The position numbers and the translations under genes were made by a program. Shown here piece by piece: positions 7,269 to 16,733 of a stretch of 54,802 bases of DNA. Below the pieces are notes generated by a model. The model was given only the letters and a program-made list of their open reading frames with translations. It was not told the origin of the DNA and ran no database searches. The DNA is from Verrucomicrobiaceae bacterium (lineage in GTDB: Bacteria; Verrucomicrobiota; Verrucomicrobiia; Verrucomicrobiales; Akkermansiaceae): assembly GCA_027485995.1 (NCBI GenBank), contig JAIXPW010000022.1, positions 1-54,802 on the forward strand, in the 5' to 3' direction. Positions within the stretch are counted from its first letter, which is position 1. Each line of letters starts with the position of its first letter.

Positions 7269-8252
7269 TCAGTTGACCTTCACGGAGGTGAGCATCTTCA
7301 TGATCGCCTCGCCATTGCCCTCAAGGGCCTTCTCGGGGGCCCAGGTGATGACGAAGTAGGTCTTCTTGGAGTCCTTCTTGCTGAACTGGAGGACGCCGAC
7401 CTTGTAGTTGACGCCCTTGCCGACGCCGATTCCTTCGGTCGAGGTGAGCGACATGCCGGTGGACTCCTGGTTGTGGGTCACCGCGTCTTCCCATTTGATG
7501 GACTCATAGCGGGCACCGCTGTCCTTCTTCATCGACTCGTTGGCGTCTTCGGCGTTCTCGGAATCGACGACCACCACGGTGGCGGTGAACATCTTGTCGG
7601 CGGCGACAATGTGGGCGCCCTTGTCGTCGGACTCGACCTTCCAGTCGGCGGGAACGCTCAGCGAGAAGGCGGAGTGATCCTTGTCCGGGTAGTGATAGGT
7701 CTGGGTATCTCCGGTCGCGCCTTCTTCAGGGGCCTCCTCCTTTGCCGCGCCGGCTTCGTGGGCCTTGACCGAGCGGATGATCTTCAATCCGGCCTCGCCA
7801 TGCTTTTCGAAGCCCTCCTCCGATGAGACGAGCTGCATGAAGTAAACTGACTTTGCTTCGGGCTTGTTGATCAGGAGCGAGGCGATGTTGGCCTTGCCAT
7901 CCTCATCCTCTCCCTTGGCCTGAAGCAGCAGGATGGCCACACCATTGGCTTCGATCTTCTTGATCTCCTCGTAGGTGACTTTCTCGAAGCCTTCCTCGAT
8001 CACCCCTTTGGCCTCCTTGATCGCCTCCTGCGGCTCCTCAGGGGAGGACTCGAGCGGCGCGAGTGAAAGGATGAAGCTGTCGTCATCTTTCGGGCTGGCG
8101 AACAAGGCTCCCTCTTTCGACTCGACCTCCCAGCCATCAGGGAGGGTGAAATCGATCACTGGCTTCTCTTTCGGATAGCTGGCGGTCTGGTCAGCTTGCA
8201 GGCTGGCGGAGAGAAGCAGGCTGCCCAGGCAGAGGATCATGCGGTTCTTCAT
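7269..8252 (-). CDS. secreted protein with duplicated PsbP/DcrB-like domain
   Basis: A 327-aa exported protein. ATG 8252 is chosen since it gives a proper signal peptide (MKNRMILCLGSLLLSASLQA); an upstream in-frame ATG at 8303 would bury it. The mature region holds two similar halves. The first begins IDFTLPDGWEVESKEGALFASP and the second AFSLSVPADWKVESDDKGAHIVA, each followed by strands and an SMKK/AIKEAKG-type helix. This is the layout of PsbP/DcrB-like folds, but the assignment is from pattern only. A linker rich in E, A and G (about 185-205) separates them. Role unknown. Confidence 0.75.
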   Translation of the reverse strand: MKNRMILCLGSLLLSASLQADQTASYPKEKPVIDFTLPDGWEVESKEGALFASPKDDDSFILSLAPLESSPEEPQEAIKEAKGVIEEGFEKVTYEEIKKIEANGVAILLLQAKGEDEDGKANIASLLINKPEAKSVYFMQLVSSEEGFEKHGEAGLKIIRSVKAHEAGAAKEEAPEEGATGDTQTYHYPDKDHSAFSLSVPADWKVESDDKGAHIVAADKMFTATVVVVDSENAEDANESMKKDSGARYESIKWEDAVTHNQESTGMSLTSTEGIGVGKGVNYKVGVLQFSKKDSKKTYFVITWAPEKALEGNGEAIMKMLTSVKVN

Positions 8253-8412
8253 CGGTTCAATGTGGGTTTGTTGGTGGAAACGTTTCCGTGGATTCATGTG
8301 CAAGGATCGGATTTGTCAATCCGCACCGTTAGGATCGGAAATCATTTTGCCACGCTCGTGAATGCAAGGCGCGTGGCGGAAGGCGTGGTCGGGTGGCATG
8401 GGGAGATGGAGA

Positions 8413-10227
8413 TCACCTTCTGAGGGCGGAGATTTCCAGGTTGGCCTGGCGCAGTCGGGAACAGAGCTGGAGGGCGATTTCGTTGAGGATCTTGATCTTG
8501 AGGCCTGGGCAGGTGGCATCGAGGGACTCGAACAGCTCGCGGTCCATGATGCGGCAAGTGACCGCCTCGAGGGCGATCACGTCGGCTGAGCGCGGGGAGC
8601 TGTCGAGGAAGGCCATTTCGCCGAAGCTCATGCCGGTGGAGAGGACGTCGAGGCGTTGGTGGCGGGTGGTTTCCAGCTGAAGGCGGATTTCGACACTCCC
8701 GGAAAGCAGGATGAAGAGTTCATCGGCGCAGGTGCCGCTCTGGATGATGGTTTCGCCGGCTGCGTAGGAGCGGGTTTCCATGCGTCGGTCGAGGAGGTCG
8801 ATCTCATCGCCATCGCAGTGGCTGAGGAGGGCGGATTGATCGAGGGTGATGGCAGGTCTAACGGAAAGATGGCCGGGAAGGATCTCGGAAAGCACGAGAG
8901 TCTCGCAGGACTCGAGGGCGGTGTCCTCGCTGGCGAACATGGCGCTGTCGGGGATTCCTGCGGCGTTGAGGGATCGGGTGAAGCGTCCAGTCTGGCAGCA
9001 GAGCAGTCGGACACCGTCGGCGGCGAGCTGCTGCTGGATCTCGTGAAGCAGGCGCAGGCTGACCTCGTCGGCAGACACGACGTGGCGGAGATTGAGGATG
9101 ACGTGCTGGCAGTAGGGGGCCTGTTTCACCAGTTCGCGGACGACCGGTTCGAAGGTCGAGAAGAGCAGCGGCCCCTGGAGTTCCATCACGCGGATGCGGT
9201 CACCGTATTTCCGCAGGGCGTGGAAGGCGGTGGTGGGCAGGCGGCGGCGTGAGTTGACCTGGGTGGCGTTGTAGCTGCGACGCATTGCGGGTTGGGGCAC
9301 CGCGCTGGGGTTGAAGAGATGCAGGGCGAGTTCCCGGGCGAGATCCATGCAGACGCGGATGCCGCGGACGCTGTTGCCCTGCTCGTCGAGGAGAGGCGAA
9401 AACACGCCGATGCCGAGCTGGCCGGGGAGCACGGCGAGGATGCCGCCACCGACTCCGCTCTTGGCGGGCAGGCCGACCCGATAGATCCATTCGCCGGACC
9501 AGTCATACATGCCGCTGCTGGCCATCACGCCGAGGACCTTGTCAACGTAGTCGTGGTCGATCGCCCGCTCTCCGGTGATCGGATTGATCCCCTGGTTGGC
9601 AAGCGTGGCGGCCATCACGGCGAGGTCGGCGCAGTTCACCTTGAGGGAACATTGCTGGAAATAGGTCTCGAGGATTTCCTGCGGGTCTTCGTCGATGATG
9701 CCGAAATTCCGGAGCATCCAACCGATGGCGCGGTTGCGGTGGCCGGTTTCGCTTTCTGACCGATAGACCGCGTCATCGACCTCGAGGGTTTCTCCGGCGC
9801 AGGTGGACAGGTAGCGGATGATGCGATCAATGCGTGACTCAAACTCGGTGGTGAGGATCTGACCGCAGGTGGCGATGGCCCCGGCGTTGATCATCGGGTT
9901 GAAGGGCTTGCCGGTGCCGGCTTTCAGGCTGATGGCGTTGAAGGCATCGCCGGAGGGCTCGACACCGATTCTCGAAAGCATGTGGTCCTCGCCCCGGTCC
10001 TGCAGGGCCAGGCCGTAAGTGAGGGCTTTGGAAATCGATTGGATGGAAAACTTCTGGCGGGTATCGCCGACCTCGTAGAGATGACCGTCGCGGGTGGCGA
10101 TGCAGATGCCGAACCAGTTGGGATCCGCCTTGGCGAGTTCAGGGATGTAGTCAGCCACTTTGCCATCGTGGAGGCTTGCGTAGCGTTCGTGGAGGGACTG
10201 GAGGATTCGGTGAACCGGGGATTTCAT
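8413..10227 (-). CDS. glsA: glutaminase A fused to STAS and cyclic-nucleotide-binding domains
   Basis: A 604-aa cytoplasmic protein. Residues about 5-310 are a serine-type glutaminase (L-glutamine to glutamate plus ammonia): the S-x-x-K catalytic pair is in F-S-I-Q-S-I-S-K (Ser64, Lys67), with KPFNPMINAGAI and the C-terminal lid LPAKSGVGGGILAVLPGQLGIGVFSPLLD. Residues about 345-440 form a STAS domain (NLRHVVSADEVSLRLL). Residues about 475-595 form a cNMP-binding domain with ELFILLSGSVEIRL and FGEMAFLDSSPRSADV, close to the phosphate-binding cassette, whose usual pattern is F-G-E-x-A-L-x-x-x-x-x-R-x-A. The same domain order is known in other bacterial glutaminases. It suggests glutamine hydrolysis gated by a nucleotide or partner, though effector binding is untested. 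Confidence 0.92.
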   Translation of the reverse strand: MKSPVHRILQSLHERYASLHDGKVADYIPELAKADPNWFGICIATRDGHLYEVGDTRQKFSIQSISKALTYGLALQDRGEDHMLSRIGVEPSGDAFNAISLKAGTGKPFNPMINAGAIATCGQILTTEFESRIDRIIRYLSTCAGETLEVDDAVYRSESETGHRNRAIGWMLRNFGIIDEDPQEILETYFQQCSLKVNCADLAVMAATLANQGINPITGERAIDHDYVDKVLGVMASSGMYDWSGEWIYRVGLPAKSGVGGGILAVLPGQLGIGVFSPLLDEQGNSVRGIRVCMDLARELALHLFNPSAVPQPAMRRSYNATQVNSRRRLPTTAFHALRKYGDRIRVMELQGPLLFSTFEPVVRELVKQAPYCQHVILNLRHVVSADEVSLRLLHEIQQQLAADGVRLLCCQTGRFTRSLNAAGIPDSAMFASEDTALESCETLVLSEILPGHLSVRPAITLDQSALLSHCDGDEIDLLDRRMETRSYAAGETIIQSGTCADELFILLSGSVEIRLQLETTRHQRLDVLSTGMSFGEMAFLDSSPRSADVIALEAVTCRIMDRELFESLDATCPGLKIKILNEIALQLCSRLRQANLEISALRR

Positions 10228-10664
10228 GGGTTGGGCCCCCGGCGATTAGCAGCTTTGATACCTAAAGCCAGTGGGGAGTGAATCCGGGCCTCCGAGGAAA
10301 GTGAAGTGGGGAGTTTCAGGTCGATTGAAGCTGGCTGGATCGTTGGGTTGCAAAAGCCGATTTGTCGTGGGGTCGGTTCGTGGTCGACTTGCTGGGATGA
10401 CTGAAAATGCTAAATTCAATTGTCAAGGAACCGGATCTGATTGCTCGAAAATCGAATAGAAATGTGGCCATTCTGGAATTGATAGGCCGATTCACCTGCT
10501 TGTTGCTTGTCGGAAATTGCGTGCCATCTGGGCTTGCCCAATCGGGTCGATGGAGGGCACCTTATGTTAGGAATCCACCGAAAACCCATTGAGGTGTGTT
10601 CCTGATGTCCCGTTCCCCGAACCTCGGGGATGCCCGGAGCATCGGATCTTTCCAAAAACCCACC
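10228..10664. other. 437-bp intergenic region upstream of the beta-strand-repeat gene
   Basis: Divergent promoter region for the glutaminase gene and the large secreted protein. It is AT-richer than the flanks around 10395-10520. A TTGTCAAGGAACC stretch lies near 10418. No convincing small gene, RNA or terminator was found. Confidence 0.5.
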
Positions 10665-13600
10665 ATGAAACCCAAAAGCAACCGTTCGAAGTTCCGTCGG
10701 ATGAACTTCGGAGCCTCCGTCGTATCCGCCATTACATTCTGTGCCAGTTCCTCTGCGAGCCTTGGTGCTGCCAGCACCTGGACCGGAGCCACGAGTTCCG
10801 ATTGGAACAACGCCGCCAACTGGACAGCGGGAGTTCCAGTCGGAGGAAATGCAACCATCAACACCAGCGTGCCAAATGTCGCGGTGATCTCCGCGAACCC
10901 ATCGGCGACGCCGGTGGACATTTTTGTCGCGAACGCTGGCGGCTCGACCGCTCGCCTTGACCAAACTGCGGGCACCGCAGGCACGGGTGGCGGCAACTGG
11001 ATGTTTGTGGGACAAAATGGAGGATCAGGCACCTTCAACCTTGCAGACACTTCTACCAGTGGTGGGACCTTCACAGGTTTCGGCCAGGGCTCCGGCACGA
11101 TGAATGTCGGCGGACGCCTCTACATTGGTGGATTCGGTGGCTCCGGCAGCCAGGGCCGAGTCAATGTCAACACCACGGGAAGCCTCAACGTTCCCGGCGA
11201 CTTCGAGATCGCGACCGACAACAGCACCGGCATCCTCAACCTGGACGGCGGCACCATCAACGCCGGTGGTTGGTTTGAGATAGGGAACGGCACCGGCAGC
11301 ACCGGCACCCTCAACATGTCCGGAGGCACCCTGAACAAGGCCGGCGGCAATCACTTCATCATCGGGGCCAACGGAGCCACCGGAGTCGCGAACGTGAGTG
11401 GCGGCACGATCAACAGCAACAACGAGACCTGGGTGGCCAACAACGGAGGTTCCAACGGCACCCTCAACTTCAGTGGTGGCACGATCAACAGCGGCAGTTG
11501 GGTGGCGATTGGTCGCGGCGGCTCGGCCTCGTCCGTCGTCAACATGACTGGTGGCACCTGGAACAAGCTCAACGCCGGGTCCTCATTCATCGTCGGAGCC
11601 AGCGGCCCGGCCACGATGAATCAAAGTGCAGGCCTCGTGGATGTGCAGGCTGGAGACACCTGGATCGCGGAGGACAACACCGGAGTTTACAACCTCAGCG
11701 GAAGCGGCGAACTGCGAGGAACGATCGTTCAGGTGGGAAGAAACGGCGGCTCCAACGGCACCCTCCATCTCGACGGCGGCACGCTTCGTGTCAACCAGAT
11801 CATCGGCGGCAATGGAACGGATGAGGTCGATTTCAACGGCACCCAGATCGTGGCCAAGGCTGCCCAAGCCAGCTTCATCAATGCGGTCGATACCGCCTCG
11901 CTTCAAGCAGGTGGATTGAAGGTCGACAGCAACGGATTCGCCATCGCCTCCGCCCAGTCATTCTCAGGAACCGGTGGAGTGATCAAGACCGGCGCTGGGT
12001 CACTGACCCTGACCGGCGCCAGCACCTACACCGGCACCAGCGCGGTCAATGCGGGCAAGCTCGTGATTGGGACCAACGCCACCAGCACGGGGGACGTCAC
12101 CGTTGCCGACGGTACCACCTTCGGAGTCCTCCAATCGACGGCCGATGCGGTCCTGACCCGCAACAACGTGACCTTCGGAACCACCGGGGCCTCCACCCTT
12201 GAGGTGAATCTCGGAAACCTCAGCGGCAACACGTTGAATGCGCCTCTCAACATCACCGGAACCGCGACCCTCAACGGCACGGTGACGGTGAACATCGTGG
12301 ATCAACTTCCCGATGTCGGAACCATCCCGCTCGTCTCCTACGCGGCGAAAGCAGGCTCGGGCAGCTTTGCCCTCGGCACGATTCCGAGCGGCATGACCGC
12401 CACGCTGGTGGACGATGGCGCGACGGTCTCGCTGGTGGTCACCAGTCTCGCGCTTCCCTACTGGGACGGCACGGTTGATAACATCTGGAACACCTCGACC
12501 CTTAACTGGGTGGATATCGTCAGTTCGAACTCCGAGGCCTTCACCAATGGCAATCCCGTTCTGTTCAACGATGCGGCGAGTGGCCCCGGCGGCACCAGCC
12601 TGCTGCTGAATTCCACCGTCACTCCCGGCGGTACGGTCTTCAACAACTTCTCGGTGGACTACTCGATCACCGGAAGCGGCAAGATCAGCGGAACCTACGG
12701 ACTCACCAAGACCGGTTCCGCGGCGCTGACCCTCGAGACGGCCAATGATTACACCGGCGTCACGGATCTCCAGAGCGGCACGGTGAACATCAGCTCGATC
12801 GCGAATGCCGGAACCGCCAGCTCCATTGGTGCCTCCTCGGCCAGTGCCTCCAACCTGCTGTTGAAAAATGTCACGTTGAACTACACCGGCGCGAATGCCA
12901 CCTCCGACCGTGGATTCACGATCACCGGGGCCACCACCGTCATCAACACCGACTCGGACATCACCTTCAGCGGCCAGGTCACCACGACGGGAGCCAGCGA
13001 GCTGACCAAGACGGGCAACGGCAATCTCACGCTTTCCTACCCGGGTGCCAACATCCTCGGCACTGGAGCGGGCACGGTGCAGACACCGGTGGACCTACCT
13101 GACAAGGGACTCACCATCAATGGCGGCACCGTCACCTTGAACGGCTCCGGCACCCAGACGAACTCCGTCGCAGGGGAGCTCTTCATCGGGTCCCTGCCAG
13201 ATGTCCCTGCCCACCTGGTGGTGAACAACGCCACCCTGACCACCGGCAGCTGGATCGCGCTTGGTCGCGGAAACGGCAGCAGCGGGACGATCTCCACCCT
13301 CACCGCCACGGGATCGACCATCGTCACGAACAACTTCAGCGCCGGATACGACGCGGACCTCGCTGGAAATCTCAGCGAGCAGACCGTGACCCTGACCAAC
13401 ACGACCTGGGACAACGGCGGCCAGACCAACCTTGCGGAAAGCCGGGGCACCACCACCAACATGATCATTGGAGGTACCTCGACCTACAACTCGGCCAGCC
13501 AGTTCCGCATCGGCATGGGCCTGAATTCAGTCGGCAACCTCACCATTCAGGACAGCGGCACCCTCAACAAGACCGGAGGCTGGATGGCGATTGGCAACAG

Positions 13601-15011
13601 CAGCAACGGACAGGGAACGCTGACCGTGAAGAACAACGGCACTTATGTCGGCAACAACGACTTCAACGTCGGTGATGTCGACACCTCAAGCGGCACCGTG
13701 AACCTCCAGGACTCCGGAACCATCACTTCCAACGGCACCGCCTTTGTTGGCAAGAATGGTGGAACCAGCGGGGTGTTCAACCAGACCGGGGGAACCTTCA
13801 ACCTGCCTAACAGCCCGCTTTACATCGGCAACAACGGGGGCTCGACCGGAGTTTACAACATCAGCGCCGGCACCCTGAACCAGAGCGCTGCGGGACAGAT
13901 CCTGTTCATCTCGCGCGAAGGCAATGGCACGATGAATGTCTCCGGAACGGCAAATGTCATCTCACTCGGAAACGCGGTGCATCTTTCCGATGTGGCGGGT
14001 GGGAATGGCACGCTCAACCTCAACGGCGGCACCTTCACCTGTCGACGTATCTATCAGGGCTTCGGAGGAGTCGGAAACGGAACACTTAACTTCAACGGCG
14101 GTGTCCTGAAAGCGGGAACAGGCGCCGTCGCCGACTTCATCGGCTTGGTCGATACGGTCAGCGTGAAGTCCGGAGGCGCCATCATCGACAGCAACGGCAA
14201 CGACATCGGAACCTCACTCCCGCTGGTGGACGGCGGCGGAGGGGGTGGGCTGACCAAGAAGGGAACCGGCACCCTCACGCTTTCCGGTTCCAACACCTAC
14301 ACCGGAAACACCACGGTCGAGGATGGCACCCTGAGTCTCACCGCTCCGAGCCTTGCAGATGCCTCGACGCTGACCATCGGACTCACCGGTGGCTCCGCTG
14401 CGGTGCTCAATCTTCCGAACACAGGCACTGATACCGTGGGGGCCCTGGTGATCGATGGTGTTTCGCAACCCGACGGTCTCTACGACTCCACGAACTCCAG
14501 CGGTGCCATCACCGGCGTTGGGAAAATCCAGGTGGGTGTGGCGGTCTCAGCCTATGCCGCCTGGATCGATGACTTCTACACCGGTGTGACCGACCCGCTG
14601 ATCGTCGGGCCGTCTGCCGATCCGGATGGTGACGGCCAGAACAACCAGATTGAGTTCGCCCTCGGAGGAAATCCCGCGAGCGGAAGCGACAACGCGAAGA
14701 TCTACCAGGTTGAGGCAGACGGCAGCGTCGATGGCGACTCCACTCCGGAGTTGCTGCTGACCATCGCTGTTAGAGATGGCACACCTGCCTTCTCCGGCAG
14801 TCCTTCGCCGACCGCCACCCAGGATGGGGCCGTTTACACCGTGCAGGGCAGCCAGGATCTGGCCACCTTCACCATCGGGGTGACTCCGGTCGATCCTGTG
14901 ACCACCGGACTGCCATCGGCACCGAGCGGCTACACCTACCGGACCTTCAGCCTGGATGGCTCGAACGGTCTGGCTGGCAAGGGCTTCCTTCGCGTCAAGG
15001 TCGGGCCCTGA
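10665..15011 (+). CDS. giant secreted autotransporter-associated beta-strand repeat protein
   Basis: A 1448-aa exported protein. ATG 10665 gives a long signal peptide (MKPKSNRSKFRRMNFG..., cleavage near SASLGA). The body is many glycine/threonine/asparagine-rich repeats of about 20-30 residues (patterns such as GTLNMSGGTLNKAGG..FIIGANG and KTGAGSLTLTGASTYTGTS), expected to fold as a right-handed beta-helix. The C-terminal part carries a TSP3/EF-like DPDGDGQNNQIEFALGG segment and ends GFLRVKVGP, matching the end of the pectate lyase at 47085 (FYRVKVTP). No C-terminal beta-barrel is visible, so surface attachment or release must use another route. Function is probably adhesion or cell-envelope display; no enzymatic domain was seen. 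Confidence 0.88.
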   Translation: MKPKSNRSKFRRMNFGASVVSAITFCASSSASLGAASTWTGATSSDWNNAANWTAGVPVGGNATINTSVPNVAVISANPSATPVDIFVANAGGSTARLDQTAGTAGTGGGNWMFVGQNGGSGTFNLADTSTSGGTFTGFGQGSGTMNVGGRLYIGGFGGSGSQGRVNVNTTGSLNVPGDFEIATDNSTGILNLDGGTINAGGWFEIGNGTGSTGTLNMSGGTLNKAGGNHFIIGANGATGVANVSGGTINSNNETWVANNGGSNGTLNFSGGTINSGSWVAIGRGGSASSVVNMTGGTWNKLNAGSSFIVGASGPATMNQSAGLVDVQAGDTWIAEDNTGVYNLSGSGELRGTIVQVGRNGGSNGTLHLDGGTLRVNQIIGGNGTDEVDFNGTQIVAKAAQASFINAVDTASLQAGGLKVDSNGFAIASAQSFSGTGGVIKTGAGSLTLTGASTYTGTSAVNAGKLVIGTNATSTGDVTVADGTTFGVLQSTADAVLTRNNVTFGTTGASTLEVNLGNLSGNTLNAPLNITGTATLNGTVTVNIVDQLPDVGTIPLVSYAAKAGSGSFALGTIPSGMTATLVDDGATVSLVVTSLALPYWDGTVDNIWNTSTLNWVDIVSSNSEAFTNGNPVLFNDAASGPGGTSLLLNSTVTPGGTVFNNFSVDYSITGSGKISGTYGLTKTGSAALTLETANDYTGVTDLQSGTVNISSIANAGTASSIGASSASASNLLLKNVTLNYTGANATSDRGFTITGATTVINTDSDITFSGQVTTTGASELTKTGNGNLTLSYPGANILGTGAGTVQTPVDLPDKGLTINGGTVTLNGSGTQTNSVAGELFIGSLPDVPAHLVVNNATLTTGSWIALGRGNGSSGTISTLTATGSTIVTNNFSAGYDADLAGNLSEQTVTLTNTTWDNGGQTNLAESRGTTTNMIIGGTSTYNSASQFRIGMGLNSVGNLTIQDSGTLNKTGGWMAIGNSSNGQGTLTVKNNGTYVGNNDFNVGDVDTSSGTVNLQDSGTITSNGTAFVGKNGGTSGVFNQTGGTFNLPNSPLYIGNNGGSTGVYNISAGTLNQSAAGQILFISREGNGTMNVSGTANVISLGNAVHLSDVAGGNGTLNLNGGTFTCRRIYQGFGGVGNGTLNFNGGVLKAGTGAVADFIGLVDTVSVKSGGAIIDSNGNDIGTSLPLVDGGGGGGLTKKGTGTLTLSGSNTYTGNTTVEDGTLSLTAPSLADASTLTIGLTGGSAAVLNLPNTGTDTVGALVIDGVSQPDGLYDSTNSSGAITGVGKIQVGVAVSAYAAWIDDFYTGVTDPLIVGPSADPDGDGQNNQIEFALGGNPASGSDNAKIYQVEADGSVDGDSTPELLLTIAVRDGTPAFSGSPSPTATQDGAVYTVQGSQDLATFTIGVTPVDPVTTGLPSAPSGYTYRTFSLDGSNGLAGKGFLRVKVGP

Positions 15012-15033
15012 TCCGATCCCGGCTTGATTCCCG

Positions 15034-15069
15034 AAATCCCCGGCCGCCTCCCGCGGTCGGGGATTTTTG
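15034..15069 (+). terminator. intrinsic terminator of the beta-strand-repeat gene
   Basis: A 13-bp stem AAATCCCCGGCCG / CGGTCGGGGATTT (one G-T pair) is followed by TTGTT, 23 bp after the stop codon at 15011. Confidence 0.85.
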
Positions 15070-15176
15070 TTGGAGTCGGACACCTTGATTTTTGTTGGAT
15101 CGTTCGCTTCCTTTTCTGGTCAAGGTGCATTTCGCAATCCAAGCTGAAGCGCTCAGATTTCCCATAAACCCAACCC

Positions 15177-16673
15177 ATGATCCAGAACATCCTCGTGCTT
15201 GGATCCGGCAGCGCCGGACTCATCGCCGCCCTTTCCCTGAAACGGAAGATCCCCCAGCTCAACGTGCGGATTGTCCGCAGCCCTGACATCGGCGTGATCG
15301 GGGTAGGTGAGGGGACCACTCCGAATTTCCCCAAGCATCTCTTCGACTATCTCGGGATTTCACGTCGCCGTTTCTATCAACTCGCGGAACCGACTTGGAA
15401 ACTGGGCATCCGTTTCCTATGGGGTGAGCGCGGTCGCTTCGACTACACCTTCGCGCCGCAGCTCGATGCGAAGTGGTCGGACCTGCCGATGCCCAACGGC
15501 TTCTACTGCGATGATGAGTTTTCCTGCCTGGATGCCCCAGCGGCTCTGATGCGGGCTGACAAGGCGTTTCACCGCCAGCCCAATGGAGCCCCGGACATCC
15601 AGCCGTGGCATGCCTTCCACATCGAGAACAAGAAGTTCGTCGAGATGCTGGAGATCATCGCCCGCGAGTCGGGGATCGAGTTCATCGATGGCAGGGTCAA
15701 TGGGGCCGATCGCGGACCGCAGGGAGTCACGGCGGTCCACCTGGAGGATGGCCGGAAACTCGAGGCGGATTTCTACGTCGATGCCAGCGGCTTCCGCAGC
15801 GAGCTGTTAGGGCGTGCATTGGAGGAACCGTTTGAAAGCTTCGGCAGCACCCTCTTCTGCGATCGTGCGGTCGTCGGCGGCTGGGAGCGGACCGACGAGC
15901 CCATTTTGCCTTACACCACCGCCGAGCAGATGGACGCCGGCTGGTGCTGGCAGATCGAGCACGAACACCATGTCAATCGCGGCTATGTCTTCAGCTCCCA
16001 GGCGATTTCCGATGACGAGGCGGCTGCGGAGTTTCTGCGGAAGAACCCGAAGGCCCCGGCTTCGCCACGCATCGTGAAGTTCCGCAGCGGTTGTTATCAG
16101 CGCTTGTGGGTCGACAATGTGGTGGCTGTTGGAAATGCCGGCGGATTCGTCGAGCCGCTCGAGGCCACCGCGCTGATGATCGTCTGCTCGCACTGCCAGA
16201 CGCTTGTCGATTTCCTGCTTCACAACGAGCTCGAGCCGACGCCCTCGATGCGGGATCTCTACAATGATCTGGTCAAGGACACCTGGCATGACATCCGTGA
16301 CTTCCTCGGGCTCCACTACAAGGTCAACACCGCGCTCGACACGCCCTTCTGGCGGCACTGCCGTGAGGACACCGACTTGTCTGGGATCGGCGGGCTGCTG
16401 GATTTCTATGAGGAAAACGGCCCCACCGGCTTCTGCCGTTACCGCATGCCGCGCAGCCAAAGCGACTTTGGAATCGAGGGTTACTTCGTGATGCTGGTTG
16501 GCAACAAGGTCCCTTATCGCAAGCGGCACCCCGTCACTCCCCAGGAAAAGGCCATCTGGGAGGCCCGCAGGCAGTCGAACATCCTTCAGGCCAGCACTGC
16601 CCTGACGGTGAAGGAGTCGCTCTACTTCGTCCGTCACCCGGGTTGGTCATGGTATGGTGAAGGGGCCGGATGA
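15177..16673 (+). CDS. flavin-dependent tryptophan-halogenase family protein
   Basis: A 498-aa FAD enzyme of the PrnA/tryptophan 7-halogenase superfamily. The dinucleotide loop VLGSGSAGLIAAL is at 7-19 and GVGEGTTPNFP at 42-52. A lysine at the position expected for the HOCl-binding catalytic Lys is in TWKLGIRF (Lys75). The W-x-W-x-I-type motif appears as GWCWQIEH (residues 255-262, the usual following Pro replaced by Glu). The late motif NAGGFVEPLEAT carries Glu326/Glu329. No halide, substrate or flavin-reductase partner can be assigned from the neighbours. Many members of this family have no proven halogenating activity, so the substrate is open. Confidence 0.85.
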   Translation: MIQNILVLGSGSAGLIAALSLKRKIPQLNVRIVRSPDIGVIGVGEGTTPNFPKHLFDYLGISRRRFYQLAEPTWKLGIRFLWGERGRFDYTFAPQLDAKWSDLPMPNGFYCDDEFSCLDAPAALMRADKAFHRQPNGAPDIQPWHAFHIENKKFVEMLEIIARESGIEFIDGRVNGADRGPQGVTAVHLEDGRKLEADFYVDASGFRSELLGRALEEPFESFGSTLFCDRAVVGGWERTDEPILPYTTAEQMDAGWCWQIEHEHHVNRGYVFSSQAISDDEAAAEFLRKNPKAPASPRIVKFRSGCYQRLWVDNVVAVGNAGGFVEPLEATALMIVCSHCQTLVDFLLHNELEPTPSMRDLYNDLVKDTWHDIRDFLGLHYKVNTALDTPFWRHCREDTDLSGIGGLLDFYEENGPTGFCRYRMPRSQSDFGIEGYFVMLVGNKVPYRKRHPVTPQEKAIWEARRQSNILQASTALTVKESLYFVRHPGWSWYGEGAG

Positions 16674-16688
16674 GATGCCGATTGAATT

Positions 16689-16717
16689 GCGACCGCTCTC
16701 CTGAAGAGGGCGGTCGC
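16689..16717. terminator. hairpin between convergent genes
   Basis: The stem GCGACCGCTCTC / GAGGGCGGTCGC (one G-T pair) with loop CTGAA lies between the halogenase and porin stop codons. It has no clear T run on either strand, so it could end transcription from both sides only weakly. Confidence 0.5.
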
Positions 16718-16733
16718 TGGCGATTCGGCGGAC

